A DNA stretch of 64,000 bases from Ricinus communis (lineage: Eukaryota; Streptophyta; Magnoliopsida; Malpighiales; Euphorbiaceae). A program made the position numbers and the translations under genes. Location of the stretch: positions 25,815,688 to 25,879,687 of the forward strand of contig NC_063264.1 in the NCBI RefSeq assembly GCF_019578655.1. The letters run 5' to 3'. The notes under the pieces were generated by a model, which did no database searches, was not told the origin of the DNA, and worked only from the letters and a program-made list of their open reading frames with translations. Shown here piece after piece: positions 1 through 12,500 of this stretch; position 1 is the first letter of the stretch; every line of letters starts with the position of its first letter.

Positions 1-141
1 CAAAGTTCGAGCACCAGACCAAATAAGTCCGAAAAAAAAAAATAAAGCGAATGAAGCATGTTCAAATATAAACCGATCCTTTGGACTGCTAGGAAAAACA
101 CCATCAGATTCCAAAGTAGTATGATCTAATTCAAAAAATTT
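1..141 (-). pseudogene. psbB: Nuclear plastid DNA fragment: psbB (CP47) C-terminal region
   Basis: Read on the minus strand, the first 141 bases give one uninterrupted frame of 47 codons resembling the luminal loop and last membrane helix region of the photosystem II core antenna protein CP47. Recognisable pieces are [22 protein letters not shown], a run of Phe, then IWSGARTL, in CP47 order. In plastids psbB is under strong constraint, but several normally conserved positions differ here: Pro after GVF, Lys-Asp after SSP, and Ser in place of His in the WxGARTL segment. The sequence lies in AT-rich repeat-bearing DNA and similarity stops near base 141. I infer an old plastid-to-nucleus transfer (NUPT) that no longer encodes a functional protein. 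Its other end is outside the window. The identification rests on remembered CP47 motifs, not an alignment. Confidence 0.82.
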
Positions 142-412
142 GTTAGATTAAAAGTGTCTAGCATATTTTTGTACAGTAGCAAAATCATTGTAGATAGGTA
201 ATATTTGAAGATAAGTGTATAATCAACAACTTCTATATATGAGTTTCCTAAAAGAAAGAAAAACAAGCATTAATTTATGTAGCATGTGACAATTTCAAAG
301 AAAGTTACTATTTCAGTGATTAGTTGTTCTTTATATTACTTGAGTTTATATTGAACTTTTTAAACAAAAGTTAAAAGAGATCCTGTCACTCTCTTTGACA
401 AGTTTTCTTCTA

Positions 413-414
<2 letters not shown>

Positions 415-485
<71 letters not shown>
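415..485. repeat. (AT)n microsatellite
   Basis: About 71 bases of almost pure AT dinucleotide repeat, about 65 bases before the candidate exon at 551. Length is likely polymorphic. Confidence 0.95.
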
Positions 486-490
<5 letters not shown>

Positions 491-550
491 CCATATAGGA
501 AACTTATTAATGCAATTGTAATTTGATAATGAATTCTATGGTAATGACAG

Positions 551-697
551 GTGGATGAGTCTCTAAAGGCAGAAGAAGTGGAGATTTACTATGAACCAGC
601 AGAGCTATTTGCTGGTCTACTAAAAGTACCAATGGCCCCAACAGATGACACCTTCAAAGCTCCAACCCTAACTGGCAGTTGTCCCTTCTTCAATTAG
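551..697 (+). CDS. Possible terminal exon of an unrecognised gene
   Basis: After a plausible intron acceptor (AATGACAG ending at 550) an open frame of 48 codons runs to a TAG at 695-697, in phase 0. It begins VDESLKAEEVEIYYEP and ends LTGSCPFFN. Base composition is clearly less AT-rich than its surroundings, and an AT-rich, 3'-UTR-like stretch follows. These points suggest a last exon. I do not recognise the family. No matching upstream exon can be seen: 1-141 is plastid-derived on the other strand and 142-550 is AT-rich with a microsatellite. Either the rest of the gene lies left of the window behind an intron that contains the plastid insert, or this is an isolated exon fragment. Confidence 0.4.
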   Translation: MDESLKAEEVEIYYEPAELFAGLLKVPMAPTDDTFKAPTLTGSCPFFN

Positions 698-3600
698 ATG
701 CGTTTGTTGTTACTCTGCGTGTGTATGTGCAAGGAATTAAAAGTTGTGTTTGGGCTTGTTTTTTTCTATTCCACCCACTTATGGTGGCTTCTGTTGTGCT
801 TGCATTTATAATGAATACGAATTATTTATAATGAACTAATTATAAAAATAATGTGTGAATTTATTAAGATTTAAAAATTAAATTTTCAAATTTTAAAATT
901 ACAATTCTATATACGAATCTAGTAAATATTTATAATTAAATGTATATAGCAGATTAACAATAATTACAGATTATCCATACAACTTCATTTAGAGATAATA
1001 AAAAAATAGTGTGCAAATTATTATAATTTTAATAATGAAGTATTTAAATTTTTTAAATTTACATTCTACTATATAAAGTTAAAAATTATTAACATTTGAG
1101 CGTGTGGGATCAATCACTAAAAGAAAAGCTTATGTAGATAAATTATATCCTATTATATTTTCATAGTGAAAGTAATTTATATTTAAGAGAGTAAGTCTTT
1201 CGTTTAAACAATAACATTCACAAAAATATATTAAAAGAAATATAAATAAATACTATACATATTATATAGCAGAAGTACTAATAATTTAGTCAAATTCCTA
1301 AATTATTGAATTAATTATAAGCAGAAGTACTAATAATTTAGTCAAATTCCTAAATTATTGAATTAATTTTTAAATTAATTTTAAATAGTTTTAGTGTATT
1401 AAGTAAAAATTATTTAAAAAGATAATTAAGAACTTGATTGATTAAAAATTAAGATATGAAGATTTAATAGGTGAGATTAAAAAATACAGGAAGCAAATAA
1501 CATATTTTGCATATTGAGTTAATATTGTTTACAGCTTCCGTTAAAATATGATTTAAATAATATGAAAATAGAAATAGAAGGACTCAATGTCACTGAATGA
1601 AAGTATAAAGACCTAATCCAAAAAAATAAAAGTACAGATAACCAAATATGGGTTATTCCTTTTTAATATTACTTCTCTCTATGTGCCAAAGTAGCTAAAA
1701 GGCCTTAAAGTATTAAAAAAATGCTAAAAATATGAAATTTTTTCTTATAGATATATCTAAATATTAGAGTTGCCTAACTTTTATATAAGGATCTGCAAAA
1801 TCTTACAAAAATATACTCCAAAGCAACAAACTTACTTCTATACAATTTATAAAAAAACACGCGTGTATTATTCAAAAACAACATATCCAAAAGGTCAAAA
1901 AATCACGGCAACTAATTCAAACAAAATTAACACACCAAGTCTCAAGAAATCAACTAGAAATTCCGACAACAATCTACAATAAACAACAGAAATAAGAGAA
2001 CTTAAAGCTTCTTCAACATACATTTATCAAATCCGAATATGAAAATAGGTAATTCAATCTCATCCATCTATCTTTTTTTATTTTTTGTTGTTTTGAAAAA
2101 AATACATTAAAATCCTTCAAAACATGTATATTATATGATTTTCTTAACTAATTACATGTAGAATAAGACGATTAAAAAATTTAAGTTATCAGATCTAAAG
2201 ATAAGTAAGTAATTAAAACTGTCTGCAAAAATCTAAAAAATTGTATATAGCGAGTATACCGAGGTATACTATAAGTATATCGTTTGAATTATTATAAAAA
2301 TAGACTCAAACTCATGCATGTTATTGATACATATCCTATAAAGTACATGTATTGATTATTATATTGATATAAATAATAAAAATAAAAAATAAATCAATAA
2401 TAGATCATTAAAAGAATTTTAAAATAAAATTTAAAAGTTACAGTAAAGAGTATATAATGAGTATGCTATAAGTATATATTAGAAGAAAAAAAAATATACA
2501 GTAAAAAGTATACAATGAGTATATAGAGATAGATAATGAATATATATTATAAAATTATAAAAAATAATATTTAAATAACTTCTGATTCATATATATGTTG
2601 TACAAAATTTGTATATTAAGAATTAATTAGTATATACAAGTATATAATATGTATATATTTACAATAAGTATATAAAATAAATTTAAAGTAAATAGTAAAA
2701 GGTATAACGAGATAAAACTAGTATATTTAAAGTATATTATACTGCTACTATTACTGATTATGAAATAATTTTTCATATTTTTCCTTATGTACAGACATGA
2801 CAACAATACCTATTTTTCTTCATCATAATGGATATTGAAAAAAAAAAAAATCAGATATATAAATATTAATGTAAATAGTATTCTATTACCAAAGGATAAT
2901 TTAAAAAGTGTGCAGTGAATAGTATATAGTAAGTATATAACAAGTTTATTTCAGGTACATGATACTCTGATTCTTATTGAATTTTTTTCATTCAGATCTT
3001 AGTTTTATGAAGTATACAATGAATTTTTTTTAATGTATTGATGAGTTTTTTTTTTTTTTGCACTCATCAATATCGTTTGTCATGTTTTTGGTTATGTAAA
3101 AATGGAAGACATAAGACAAAAAATAAAAGATAATAACAATATTGTTTGTTGTTTATTGAGCGAGTTTTATTAGAAAGATGGATTTTAATTAGCTCAAAAT
3201 TTTTATGAAACATTTTTATTCAAGAAAAATATTAAACAAATTAAAAAATTACTAGATATCATCAATTTCAAAAAGACAAAAAATTAAACCAAACAATCAA
3301 ATTTATTAGCACTTAATCAAAATCTATAAAGACAAAAGAAAATAATGGCTAATTACACTCCCAAATGATGGAGATCAACACAACAAAATTTTGGAATAAA
3401 TAGAGTATAAATCTCAAAACTAAAAAAGAATGTACAAATTTCAAATCAAACAATCTAATTTACTAGCATTTTATAAAATCTATAAAAGACAAGAAAAAGG
3501 AGTAATTATACTTACCAAAAATAGAGACTAAAGTAAGAAAAAATCCTCTTTAAATTGTGATAAATTGGATATAAATTACGCTGAAAAGTAAAAATAAAAA

Positions 3601-3779
3601 TTTAAAATACAAAAAGCGTAGAAAGAAAAGAATATTAATAAAAATATAAATTTCTAAAAATCCATCTATAAAAGTAAATTATATAAAAAAAGATATATAA
3701 TGTAATTTCCTCAAATATGAACTAGTGTTCGATCAAAAAGAAAATTATAAGTCAAAAATATATTTTCTATATTCTGATA
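698..3779. other. AT-rich intergenic DNA
   Basis: No convincing gene on either strand. The only open frame (70 codons near 1770) is low-complexity, AT-driven and has no recognisable motif. The stretch contains a 52-bp tandem duplication (1269-1369) and, around 2250-2950, many scattered copies of GTATA- and AGTATA-type words, giving a loose degenerate repeat texture. Confidence 0.7.
1269..1369. repeat. 52-bp tandem duplication
   Basis: The block beginning GCAGAAGTACTAATAATTTA at 1269 recurs at 1321 with essentially no mismatch over about 48 bases, giving a period of 52. Such high identity suggests a recent slippage or repair duplication. Confidence 0.9.
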
Positions 3780-3961
3780 CACGTGTCTTTCGTACAATAA
3801 GAAATTGGACAGGGATACTTGTCTTCCTTGTTGGATAATCCAGCAAAACTGGCCTTGACTTGGCTCGCTTGACTTGAGTTGAAAAGTCTTCTGATGTGCT
3901 CAAGCCATGAATTTGCAAAGTTTTTTCATCAATCCGGATCCATCTTACAAATTCTATATAA
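3780..3961 (+). promoter_or_regulatory. Promoter region of the receptor-kinase pseudogene
   Basis: A G-box/ABRE-like CACGTG lies at 3780-3785 and two W-box cores TTGACT at 3855-3860 and 3869-3874. A TATA-like CTATATAA lies at 3954-3961, about 75 bases before the ATG at 4032. W-boxes are WRKY-binding sites and are common in promoters of defence-induced receptor-like kinases, so the arrangement fits the gene downstream. Function is inferred from motifs alone, and the gene itself is broken. Confidence 0.5.
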
Positions 3962-4031
3962 TAAAAAAAAAAAAAAAAAAAAACAGAACCTGACAGGAAA
4001 AATGGACATGTAAAAGAAATTGATTCACCAA

Positions 4032-6610
4032 ATGAAATCTCAAAAATTGTTCATAATCCTATTATTCTGGCTTTGTCTTGCCAGTAGCACCGAAGCACAG
4101 GCCACTTGTATAGCTCATGAGTGCTCAAACGGAACTTTCCCTGCAAACAGCAGATGCGGTACCAATCTAAAGCTTTTGTTCTCTTCGTTATCTTCCAATG
4201 CAAACAACAGTTTTGGGTTCTACAATGTCTCGGCAGGACAGGACCCTGACGATGTTAATGGCCTATTTCTCTGCCGAGGGGACATCAGCGCTGACGTATG
4301 CCAAGGTTATGTCAGTTTTGCCACTCAGGACATTGCCAAACGTTGCCCCATCGATAAAGAGGCCCTAGTCTGGTACGATGAATGTCTCCTGCGTTACTCA
4401 AACCGTACCTTCTTCTCCATCATAGAGAAATATCCTTGGCGTACATGTGGGACGACGGTCGCAAGATCACTGACCAAGAAGCCAATTTCAACAATTTATT
4501 GGTCACCGCTTTGACTGATGCGACTACCGAAGCCGCAAATGCCCCATCAGGATCCAAAAAGTTTGCTACCGTGGAAGCCAATTTCACGGTGTTTCAGACT
4601 CTGTACAACTTTGTTCAGTGCACACTGGATTTATCCAGCTATGATTGTACCCAGTGTCTTCAGTGGGCTATTTGAAATCTGCCCAATTGTTGCAGCGGAA
4701 AGCAAGGAGTAAGAATCTTGTCGGCGAGTTGCAATCTTCATTATGCGTTAACCCGTTTTTATAATGATACTGGAGTTGGGGGGCCATCAATATAGCCTAC
4801 AGGTACACTGGTATACTGGAACGAGGTCACAAGGATAAAGTTGAGATGTTTGGAGCTAACTTGATTTACCAATAATATGCTTTATAATCTATGCAGGAAA
4901 AGGCATATCAACTTCTACCATTGTATCAGTCGTTACTCCAATTGCTGCCTCCATTATTCTTTTCTGTCTGGTTTGCTGTTTCTTCGTCAGAAGGCGGGAC
5001 AGAAAGAAGACTGTTCCGGAACATCATGATGGTAACAAAATCAACAAACTTCTATTACTAATGATAAAATAGCAATTTCTCCTTTATTTATGTCTTCTTT
5101 TGTTATTTTTTGCTCTTGTAGAAAGGAAATTATGTTGAAAAATTTAACTAACATGTCATTGGTTATGTGCAGCTGGAAATGAAATTACAACAGTTGAGTC
5201 CTTGCAAATTGATATGGGTACAATAGAAGCTGCTACAAATAAGTTCTCTGCCCATAACAAGCTAGGTGAAGGTGGATTTGGTGAGGTTTACAAGGTTAGC
5301 AATTTTTATTTTTTACTCTCTAAGATTATCCATGCAAAATGAGACTGTAATAATTGGTGGAAGTAAATTCTCAGGGCACACTTCCTAATGGGCAAGAAAT
5401 AGCTGTGAAGAAGCTATCAAGAAGCTCTAGGCAAGGTGCAAAAGAATTTAAGAATGAGATTGTGTTGTTAGCCAAGCTTCAGCATAGAAATATAGTGAGG
5501 CTGATAGGATTTTGCATGGAGGGAGAAAAAACAGATACTCGTCTATGAAATTGTCACCAACAAAAGCCTCGACTACTTGCTTTTTCGGTTTGTATCTTCT
5601 AAACATATGCCCAAAAGGCTTTTCCTCTTGAGTGATATATATGTAGTGTAGTTATATTCCATCTAACCTGATGCAAACTGACTGGAATGTTTGATTTGAT
5701 GAATTTGTGGATCCAGAAAAGCAAGAAAATTTGGATTGGTCAAGACGTAATAAAATAATTAGAGGATAATAAGAGGAGTTGCTCGAGGACTTCTTTATCT
5801 TCATGAGGATTCTCGGTTTAGAATTATACATTGTGACCTTAAAACTAATAATATTTTATTAGAAAGAAATATGAATTCAAAACTATCTAATTTCAGTCTG
5901 GCCAAAATATTTAGAGTTGATCAAACTCAAGAAAGTACAAATAAAATTACTGGGACACTGTAAGTTTGCAAATTTTCTACTTGTTATGCTTATTCGAATT
6001 GTTATGTTGAAATCTTAGAGTTGGTAATGGAAAAAGAAAAAGATCATTATGTTTGTTTTCTGATTTGTTGTGCTATGGTGATGATTTTCAGTTGATATAT
6101 GTCTCCCGAATATGTAATGCATGGACATTTTTCTATAAAGTCTGACGTGTACAGCTTTGGCGTCGTAGTTATTGAAATTATATGTGGAAAGAAAAACAGT
6201 TCATTCTGTCAAACAGATGATGACGATGACCTTATGATCTACGTAAGTAGGATCATCTCTCCCTTCTGTTATATGACCAAAACCGCCAAGAGAAACAAAT
6301 AGATTATGGATTTTTCGCTGCAACTAAGTGGCCCTTATTTTAATTACCTGACATTTTACAGGTATGGAGACATTGGAGAGCTGGGACACCTTTGGAAGTG
6401 TTGGACCCAATTCTGAAAGATGTATATAAAAGAGATGAAGTGTTAAGATGCATTCAAATAGGCTTATTATGTGTTCAGAAAGATCCAAAAGTAAGACCCA
6501 AAATGGCAATAGCAGTTTCGATGCTCAATAGTCCTTATGTTCCTTTACCATTGCCCCAGCAGCCAGCATTATTTCCTCACTCGGAACCAAGTACTGAAGT
6601 ATACTCATGA
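4032..6610 (+). pseudogene. Cysteine-rich receptor-like kinase (DUF26 RLK) pseudogene
   Basis: The seven-exon layout of a CRK is visible: exons near 4032-4800, 4897-5031, 5173-5294, 5375-5587, 5711-5959, 6092-6242 and 6362-6610. It encodes a signal peptide (KSQKLFIILLFWLCLASS), two DUF26 domains, a membrane helix followed by basic residues (VRRRDRKK), then a Ser/Thr kinase (glycine loop GEGGFGEVY, Lys in [21 protein letters not shown]). Start chosen at the ATG of 4032, which opens the signal peptide. Lesions seen: the third Cys of the first DUF26 motif (C-x8-C-x2-C) is Tyr; frameshift near 4430-4440; TGA at 4673-4675; frameshift in the A-run near 5524-5530; GG instead of AG before exon 5 (5709-5710); TAA TAA at 5767-5772 beside a short imperfect duplication; TGA at the exon 5/6 junction; HRD read as HCD; DFG replaced by NFS. 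Catalysis is therefore lost. CRKs normally act at the plasma membrane in stress and defence signalling. Confidence 0.93.
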
Positions 6611-8804
6611 TGAACTTTCTTTGCAAAAAGAAACAGCACTGAACATGTTGGGTTGATAGATTTGTAGATGTGGGTGTTGGTTCTTTTTTTTCTCTTTTCT
6701 CCTAATTGCCTAAAATCTTGTACTCTTGTTGTGCAGTAAATAATTTTGTTTACATTAAATAAATAAGGGAAAGGTGGATTTTTGCCCTTAACGTCTGATA
6801 TGAGGAGTGAATCAGCCCTTAAATTATTTTTAGGTACAAATAAGCTCTTAAAATGTCAAAAATTATAATTTATATCCCTCTCTATTAGGAACAGCAGTGG
6901 GTAGGGTACCCACCTATTTAAAAATGCCCCGACCGATTAACTATACATATATTTATATCCAAAACTCGTTCTAAACCTGTTTAAGAAATTACATTTATTA
7001 TTCGAACCCGTTTCAAATCCGAATAGAAATATCTACATACTATCTGAATCCGATAAAAACACGTATAATATATATAGTTATTAAATAGATTTTATGAATA
7101 TTTAAATGTGTAGTAGGCACCCTATCCATTAAATACCCATTTATATAAATATTCGAATAATTAAATGGATATCAATTTATAAATCCGTTTATAATAATTA
7201 AATTCTAAAAATATTAATAAAAATAAAAAATTATAAAATCTAAACCATATAATTTTGAATAAGATTTTATAATTTTAATTTTTTTTGTTATTTTATTTCA
7301 TACACATAATACATATGTATGTTATTTAAATGGATATCAGGTGTGCTATATCCATATCCATTTAAATAATCAGATTCGTGTAGCGGGTACTCAAAGGGCC
7401 AAATCCGAACCTCACCCTAACATAAGTATTAAAATTTAATCCCAAACCCATTCCAAATCCGTTTATAATTATTGTATCTATTCTATTAGGGTTCAGTTGG
7501 GTCAGATACTCCGAAATATCCTCCCGATTCCCATTCCTACTCTTTGTTTACAAAAAGTTAAATATATCGTTAAATCGTGGTCGCATGCCAATATTCTTTA
7601 TTAGAATAAAAGATATGAATCATATCACATCCTCTCTCTATTGTCATGTAATTGGGTATTGATAATGGAATTGTAGAAATTACTTATCATTATATAGAAG
7701 AAACTAATAGATTTCTGTTTTCAGTATTCCTTATTATCTTTTTCTTTAGGAATGCAAATGTCACTTTTCTAAAGAATCTTTAAGTTGTGGGTTTTGAATG
7801 ATTTTTCTTCTTCCTTTTTGTAAAGCAAATGACATGATGCATCGTTTCATTGTTAAGAATAGTTTCTCGGGCTTTCAGATTCCTGTTGAATTAGTTGAGA
7901 ATCATAATTTGGATATGTGTTTGAAAAAATAACTAGGAATCAAACAAAGACAATGAAAATATTATTGAACTACCAAAAGATTATTTTAAAGAAAAATAAG
8001 TCAATTTCATACCCTTTTTTAGAAGAAAAAATAAGTCAAGTTTCATACTTGTCTGGTACTCTTTATGAGAAAAAAATTTATTGATCATGTTTATAAAATG
8101 AAGAATTTTAAAATTGCCATTTTTTTATGAAATACATCTTATAAGTCTATAATTATAGTTTATTCAAAAAAATAAACAACTAAGATATCAGCCTGTTTAA
8201 TATTGTTAATTACATGCTCAAACAATTTAATTAGCTCAGCCTAATTTTGTAATTTAGTTTTAAGCCCAACTCTTTTATTTCAGGAAAAATAACAAAGACA
8301 CCCATGTTATTTTACTTTTTATAAAATATAATTACTTTTTTTTTTAATTTTTACTGTGTTAAAATATCATAAATACGATTTTTTAACTTTTTCTCAAAAT
8401 ACGATTTTGGTTGTTTTTTAGTAAAATAAAAAAAACTAAAAAAACAATTACTTCGTATTCAAAAAAGACTTACACTAGTAAAAATGATATATTTTATTGA
8501 TTTTAGTATTATTTCTAACAACTTTCATTTATTTTAATTAGTCACGGTTCGAAATGGAAAGACCCATTTAACCATAAAGAGTCGATGTTTCTAGGTACTT
8601 TAGGGTATTCTTTACGGTTAATCTAATGGTCTGTATAGTCTCTCAATTATAAATTTTTCCCTTGTAATCATATTAATAAAACGATCCTCTTTATACTAAA
8701 AAAAAATAATATTTAAATAGTTTTTTGGCCAGTCCACTAAAGTTGGCATAATTTCAAACACCAACTCCATTTACATAATACTTGATACAGTCCATTTACT
8801 ACAT
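6611..8804. other. Intergenic DNA with a degenerate interspersed repeat
   Basis: 3'-flanking DNA of the kinase pseudogene, then AT-rich sequence without recognisable genes. Roughly 6890-7540 is distinctive: it opens with GTGGGTAGGGTACCC and repeatedly carries CCGA, GGATATC and ACCCATTT words, in the style of plant repeats built on GGGTACCC. The two ends look weakly inverted relative to each other, but I could not define terminal repeats or a target duplication. Confidence 0.5.
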
Positions 8805-9195
8805 TGACCCAAATAGTTGAGGCAGTGTAATGTAATGATTATTTTACCGATTCATATACTTGAAGCGGTACAATAATTATTTCACTGACTCAAGTAGTTG
8901 AGGTAATGCAGTCTAAATAATTACTGCACTGATATAGCTAGTTGAGGCAGTACAAAATAATAACTACTACTCACTTAGTTAATTGACGCAATGCAATTGA
9001 GGCGGTGGATGAATTATTTCTAACTCAAATATTCAAGGTGATCTAGTGATGAGTCATTATGCATGGATATTGTTGAGTCCACAATATTTACTGCACTGAC
9101 TCGACTATTTGAGGTGGTGTAGTAATTATATCACAAAATCAGATAGTTGAAGTAGTGCAGTAATCTTTTCAAATATCTAAGGTGGTGCAATGGAG
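8805..9195. repeat. Degenerate minisatellite, about 40-50-bp units
   Basis: A motif of the type TAGTTGAGGCAGTGCAGTAA, followed by TTATTTCACTGACTCAA, recurs roughly every 37-55 bases, with recognisable starts near 8812, 8859, 8897, 8939, 8980 and again around 9100-9180. Units are strongly diverged and vary in length. No protein reading explains the periodicity. It lies just left of the Copia element. Confidence 0.7.
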
Positions 9196-9305
9196 AACCT
9201 TAATGCAGAGACTTTATTGAATCAGCATGTATAAAATATGAAAAATAATAAATCAATTGGTTTGAAAAGTTGAAGATAATGGAAAGATGTTTCAGGAAAA
9301 AGTAC

Positions 9306-9479
9306 TATAAACTTTTGAGAAGAAATTTTTTGTCTTCCCTCTTTTATCACAAGCCAAAGAGGACCAATATATATACAACATAGACGTGCTAACCAATCTC
9401 CTAAACATAGAAATCAAATATCCTAAATATACTCTTTACATAATTGACAGATATTTACAGATTCTAAGATATTCTAATA
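9306..9479 (-). repeat. 3' LTR of the Copia element
   Basis: 174 bp, aligned by eye with 13746-13916 over its whole length. A 3-base insertion near 9318-9325 accounts for the length difference. It is preceded in element orientation by the polypurine tract and followed by the AGTAC target duplication at 9301-9305. Confidence 0.95.
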
Positions 9480-9490
9480 CCTACCCTCAA
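9480..9490 (-). other. Polypurine tract
   Basis: Minus-strand TTGAGGGTAGG directly abuts the 3' LTR. This is where plus-strand DNA synthesis is primed in Copia elements, and it helps fix the LTR boundary at 9479. Confidence 0.85.
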
Positions 9491-9540
9491 GTTGGTGCGT
9501 GAAGATTGCAAACTCCCAACTTGCGTAGAAGATACCCAAA

Positions 9541-12500
9541 CTACTGTGTCCCCAATGCCTTAGTAAAAATGTCAGCGAGTTGCTCAGAGCTACGTACATA
9601 AACAGTCTGAACATATCCATGTTGAATCTCATCACGAATAAAATGACAATCAATTTCGATGTGCTTTATTTGCTCATGAAACACAGGATTTGCGCCAATG
9701 TGTAAAGCTGCTTGACTATCATAATACAACAACATAGGATGAGAGTGTACAACACCGAGAGACAGCAAAAGACCCTTTAACCATTTCAGTTCACACACAG
9801 TGGTAGCCATGGAATGATATTCTGGTTCAGCAGAGGATCTCGACACTGTATGTTGCTTTTTAGCCTTCCAGGAAATGGTAGAAGTGCCTAACATAATAAA
9901 ATATCCAGTAAGAGATCATCGAGTTAAAGGCAACTCCCCCAATAAGAATTACAATAAGCATACAACCGAAAATCACTATCAGCTCATAAAAAATTCCTTG
10001 TCCAGGACTGCCCTTCAAATAACGAACCACGCGCAGAGCTGCTTCCCAATGAGCTTCCCTTAGTTGATGAATAAATTATGCTAAAATATGAACACTGTAG
10101 GACAACTCAGGTCGAGTAAGAGTCAAGTAAATCAGTCTTCCCACTAATCTCCGATACTTCTCCGAATCTGTCAGCAATGCATTTTCTGCTAAGGCTAAAT
10201 GATGATCTTGTTCAATGGGAAAACCATATGGTTTAGCACCCAATAATCCAACTTCACTGATAATATCCAAAGCATATTTGCGTTGGCAAAGAAATATTCC
10301 TTCTTGATTTCAAGCCACCTCTACACCCAAAAAATATTTCAATGTTCCCAAATCTTTCACGTGGAAGCAGTGGCATAAATATTCTTTAAACTTATGAATG
10401 GAAACTCCATTATTCCCCTCAATAACAAGATCATCGACATACACTAGTATACTTAAATATATCTTGTCTCGATTTAAAGTAAACAATGAATAATCAGATT
10501 GAGGTTAAAGAAGTCCATATCGCTTCAATGCAGTTGTCAATTTGGAAAACCAACACCGAGGGGTTTGTCGTAACCTATAAAGTGATTTACATAATCGACA
10601 AACTTTGCCAGGCTATTGAGTAGTGAACCCAGGTGGCATCTTCATATACACCTCTTCTTTTAAATCTCCATGCAAGAATGCATTATGAACATCCATTTGA
10701 TGGAGTTCCCATCCCTTTTTTGCTGCCACTGAAAGAAAAGTATATACAATAACCATTTTTGCAACAGGAGCGAAGGTCTTATTGTAGTAAATTCCTTCAA
10801 TTTGAATATTGCCAAGAATCATCAATCGAGCCTTATAACGTTCAACCGAAGCATCGGAATTATATTTGATCTTGTAAACCCATTTACTTCCTATAGCTCG
10901 CTTTCCCTATGGCAAATCTTCCACAGTCCATATCTCATTAGCCTCAAGTGCCTCAATTTCTTTCGTCATGGCTTGTTTCCATCGAATGTCTTTTATGGCC
11001 TAAACATAAGAAGCAGGCTCCTTTTTGGCTGTCATAGCTGCTAAGAAAGAACAATGTTGTGGAGAAAATTTGTCACAATTTACATAATGTGCTATAGGAT
11101 AGAAGGTACCTGTGGATAGAATTGGATTGGAGGAACATGCAGTGGGACTTATTTATTGTGCAATATATGTCACAAAATCTCGCAGCCGAGTAGAAGCTTC
11201 TTTTGTTCTATGACCATGTCCAAGTTGTTCTGGAACAGATTCACCCAAGATTTCAGCGACACCCCCCCTGTCGTCATTATCACTTTGAGTCACAGTTGAA
11301 TTCTCAGGTACCTCACTTTCTTCTTCCTCATTCAATTCACCATTAGAATGATTGGTGATATCAAAAGAAGAACCTTGTGCAAGATATGGTTGCACACCTT
11401 CCTTATCAGATATGGAAATTCAGATTCAGGGAACACAACATCTTTAGATACAAAATATTTTCCTGTATCAAGATCATAAACTTTCCACCCTTTTTTTTTT
11501 GAAAGGATATCCTATAAATAAACAACATTGACTTCTGCTAGCAAACTTGTCCTTTTCCCTATTCAAGTTCCGAGCATAACACAGGCACCCAAAAGTTTGA
11601 ATATGATTATAACTAGAAGATCTACCAAATAAGATCTCATACGGAGTCTTTCCTCCTAATAACATAGAAGAGTCCGATTGATCAAATATCCAGCCGTCAA
11701 AACACATTCTCCTCAAAACTTGATGGGCAGATTGGCCTGAAATCTTAAAGCTCTAGCCACATTTAAAATATGACGATGTTTCCTCTCAACACATCTATTC
11801 TATTGAGGGGTTCCTACACATGAGATCTTATGTAAAATTCTATTTTCAAAAAAATAATTTTACAAGCATGCAAATTCAGTCCCATTATCACTTCTAACTA
11901 CCTTTACATCTTTTTGAAATTGTCTTTTAGTCATGGCAAAGAAATTACGCATGACAAGTTCCACTTCTTTTTCTTTCAGTTAACAAATATATCCATACGC
12001 CCCTAGAAAAATCATCAACAATGGTCAAGAAATACGAGGCCCCACAAGGGGCATTAACACGATAAGGTCCCCACAAATCACAATGAATTAATTCAAAAAT
12101 TTCATTTGCTGTAATGTCACTAGAAAAAAAAACTTCTCTTGTTTGCTTAGCTCTCAAACAAATGTCACATGGTTTATTCTTTACTGAACTATTACTAAAT
12201 TCAACCTGAGGAAGAGATTCTATAATTTTTGTAGACAGATGTCCCATCCTCCTATGCCATAATTCAAAGAAATCTACATGACTTGTCTTGCATGCTTGGA
12301 CTGATACTGCTGACTTCAAATAATAAAGTCCCTTGCATTGTTCACCCGCTCCAATCACCATCCTCGAGGTGTGGTCCTGTATAACATAAATTTTATTAGT
12401 AAATTGGATATTACAATTAGAGCCATCAAGCAATTGTGAGACAATTATCAAATTACAATTTAAATTTGGAACATAGAGAACATTGTCTAGTTTGATATAT

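Noticed and set aside
1770..1982. 70-codon plus-strand open frame
   Set aside because: Low-complexity, Lys/Tyr/Thr-rich, AT-driven; no motif, no promoter and no splice context.
4032..6610. Functional CRK gene
   Set aside because: Multiple independent frameshifts, stops, a probable lost acceptor and altered HRD and DFG motifs cannot all be explained by introns.
6890..7540. Defined TIR element built on GGGTACCC words
   Set aside because: The ends look only loosely inverted and no target duplication was found, so it is described only as a degenerate repeat.
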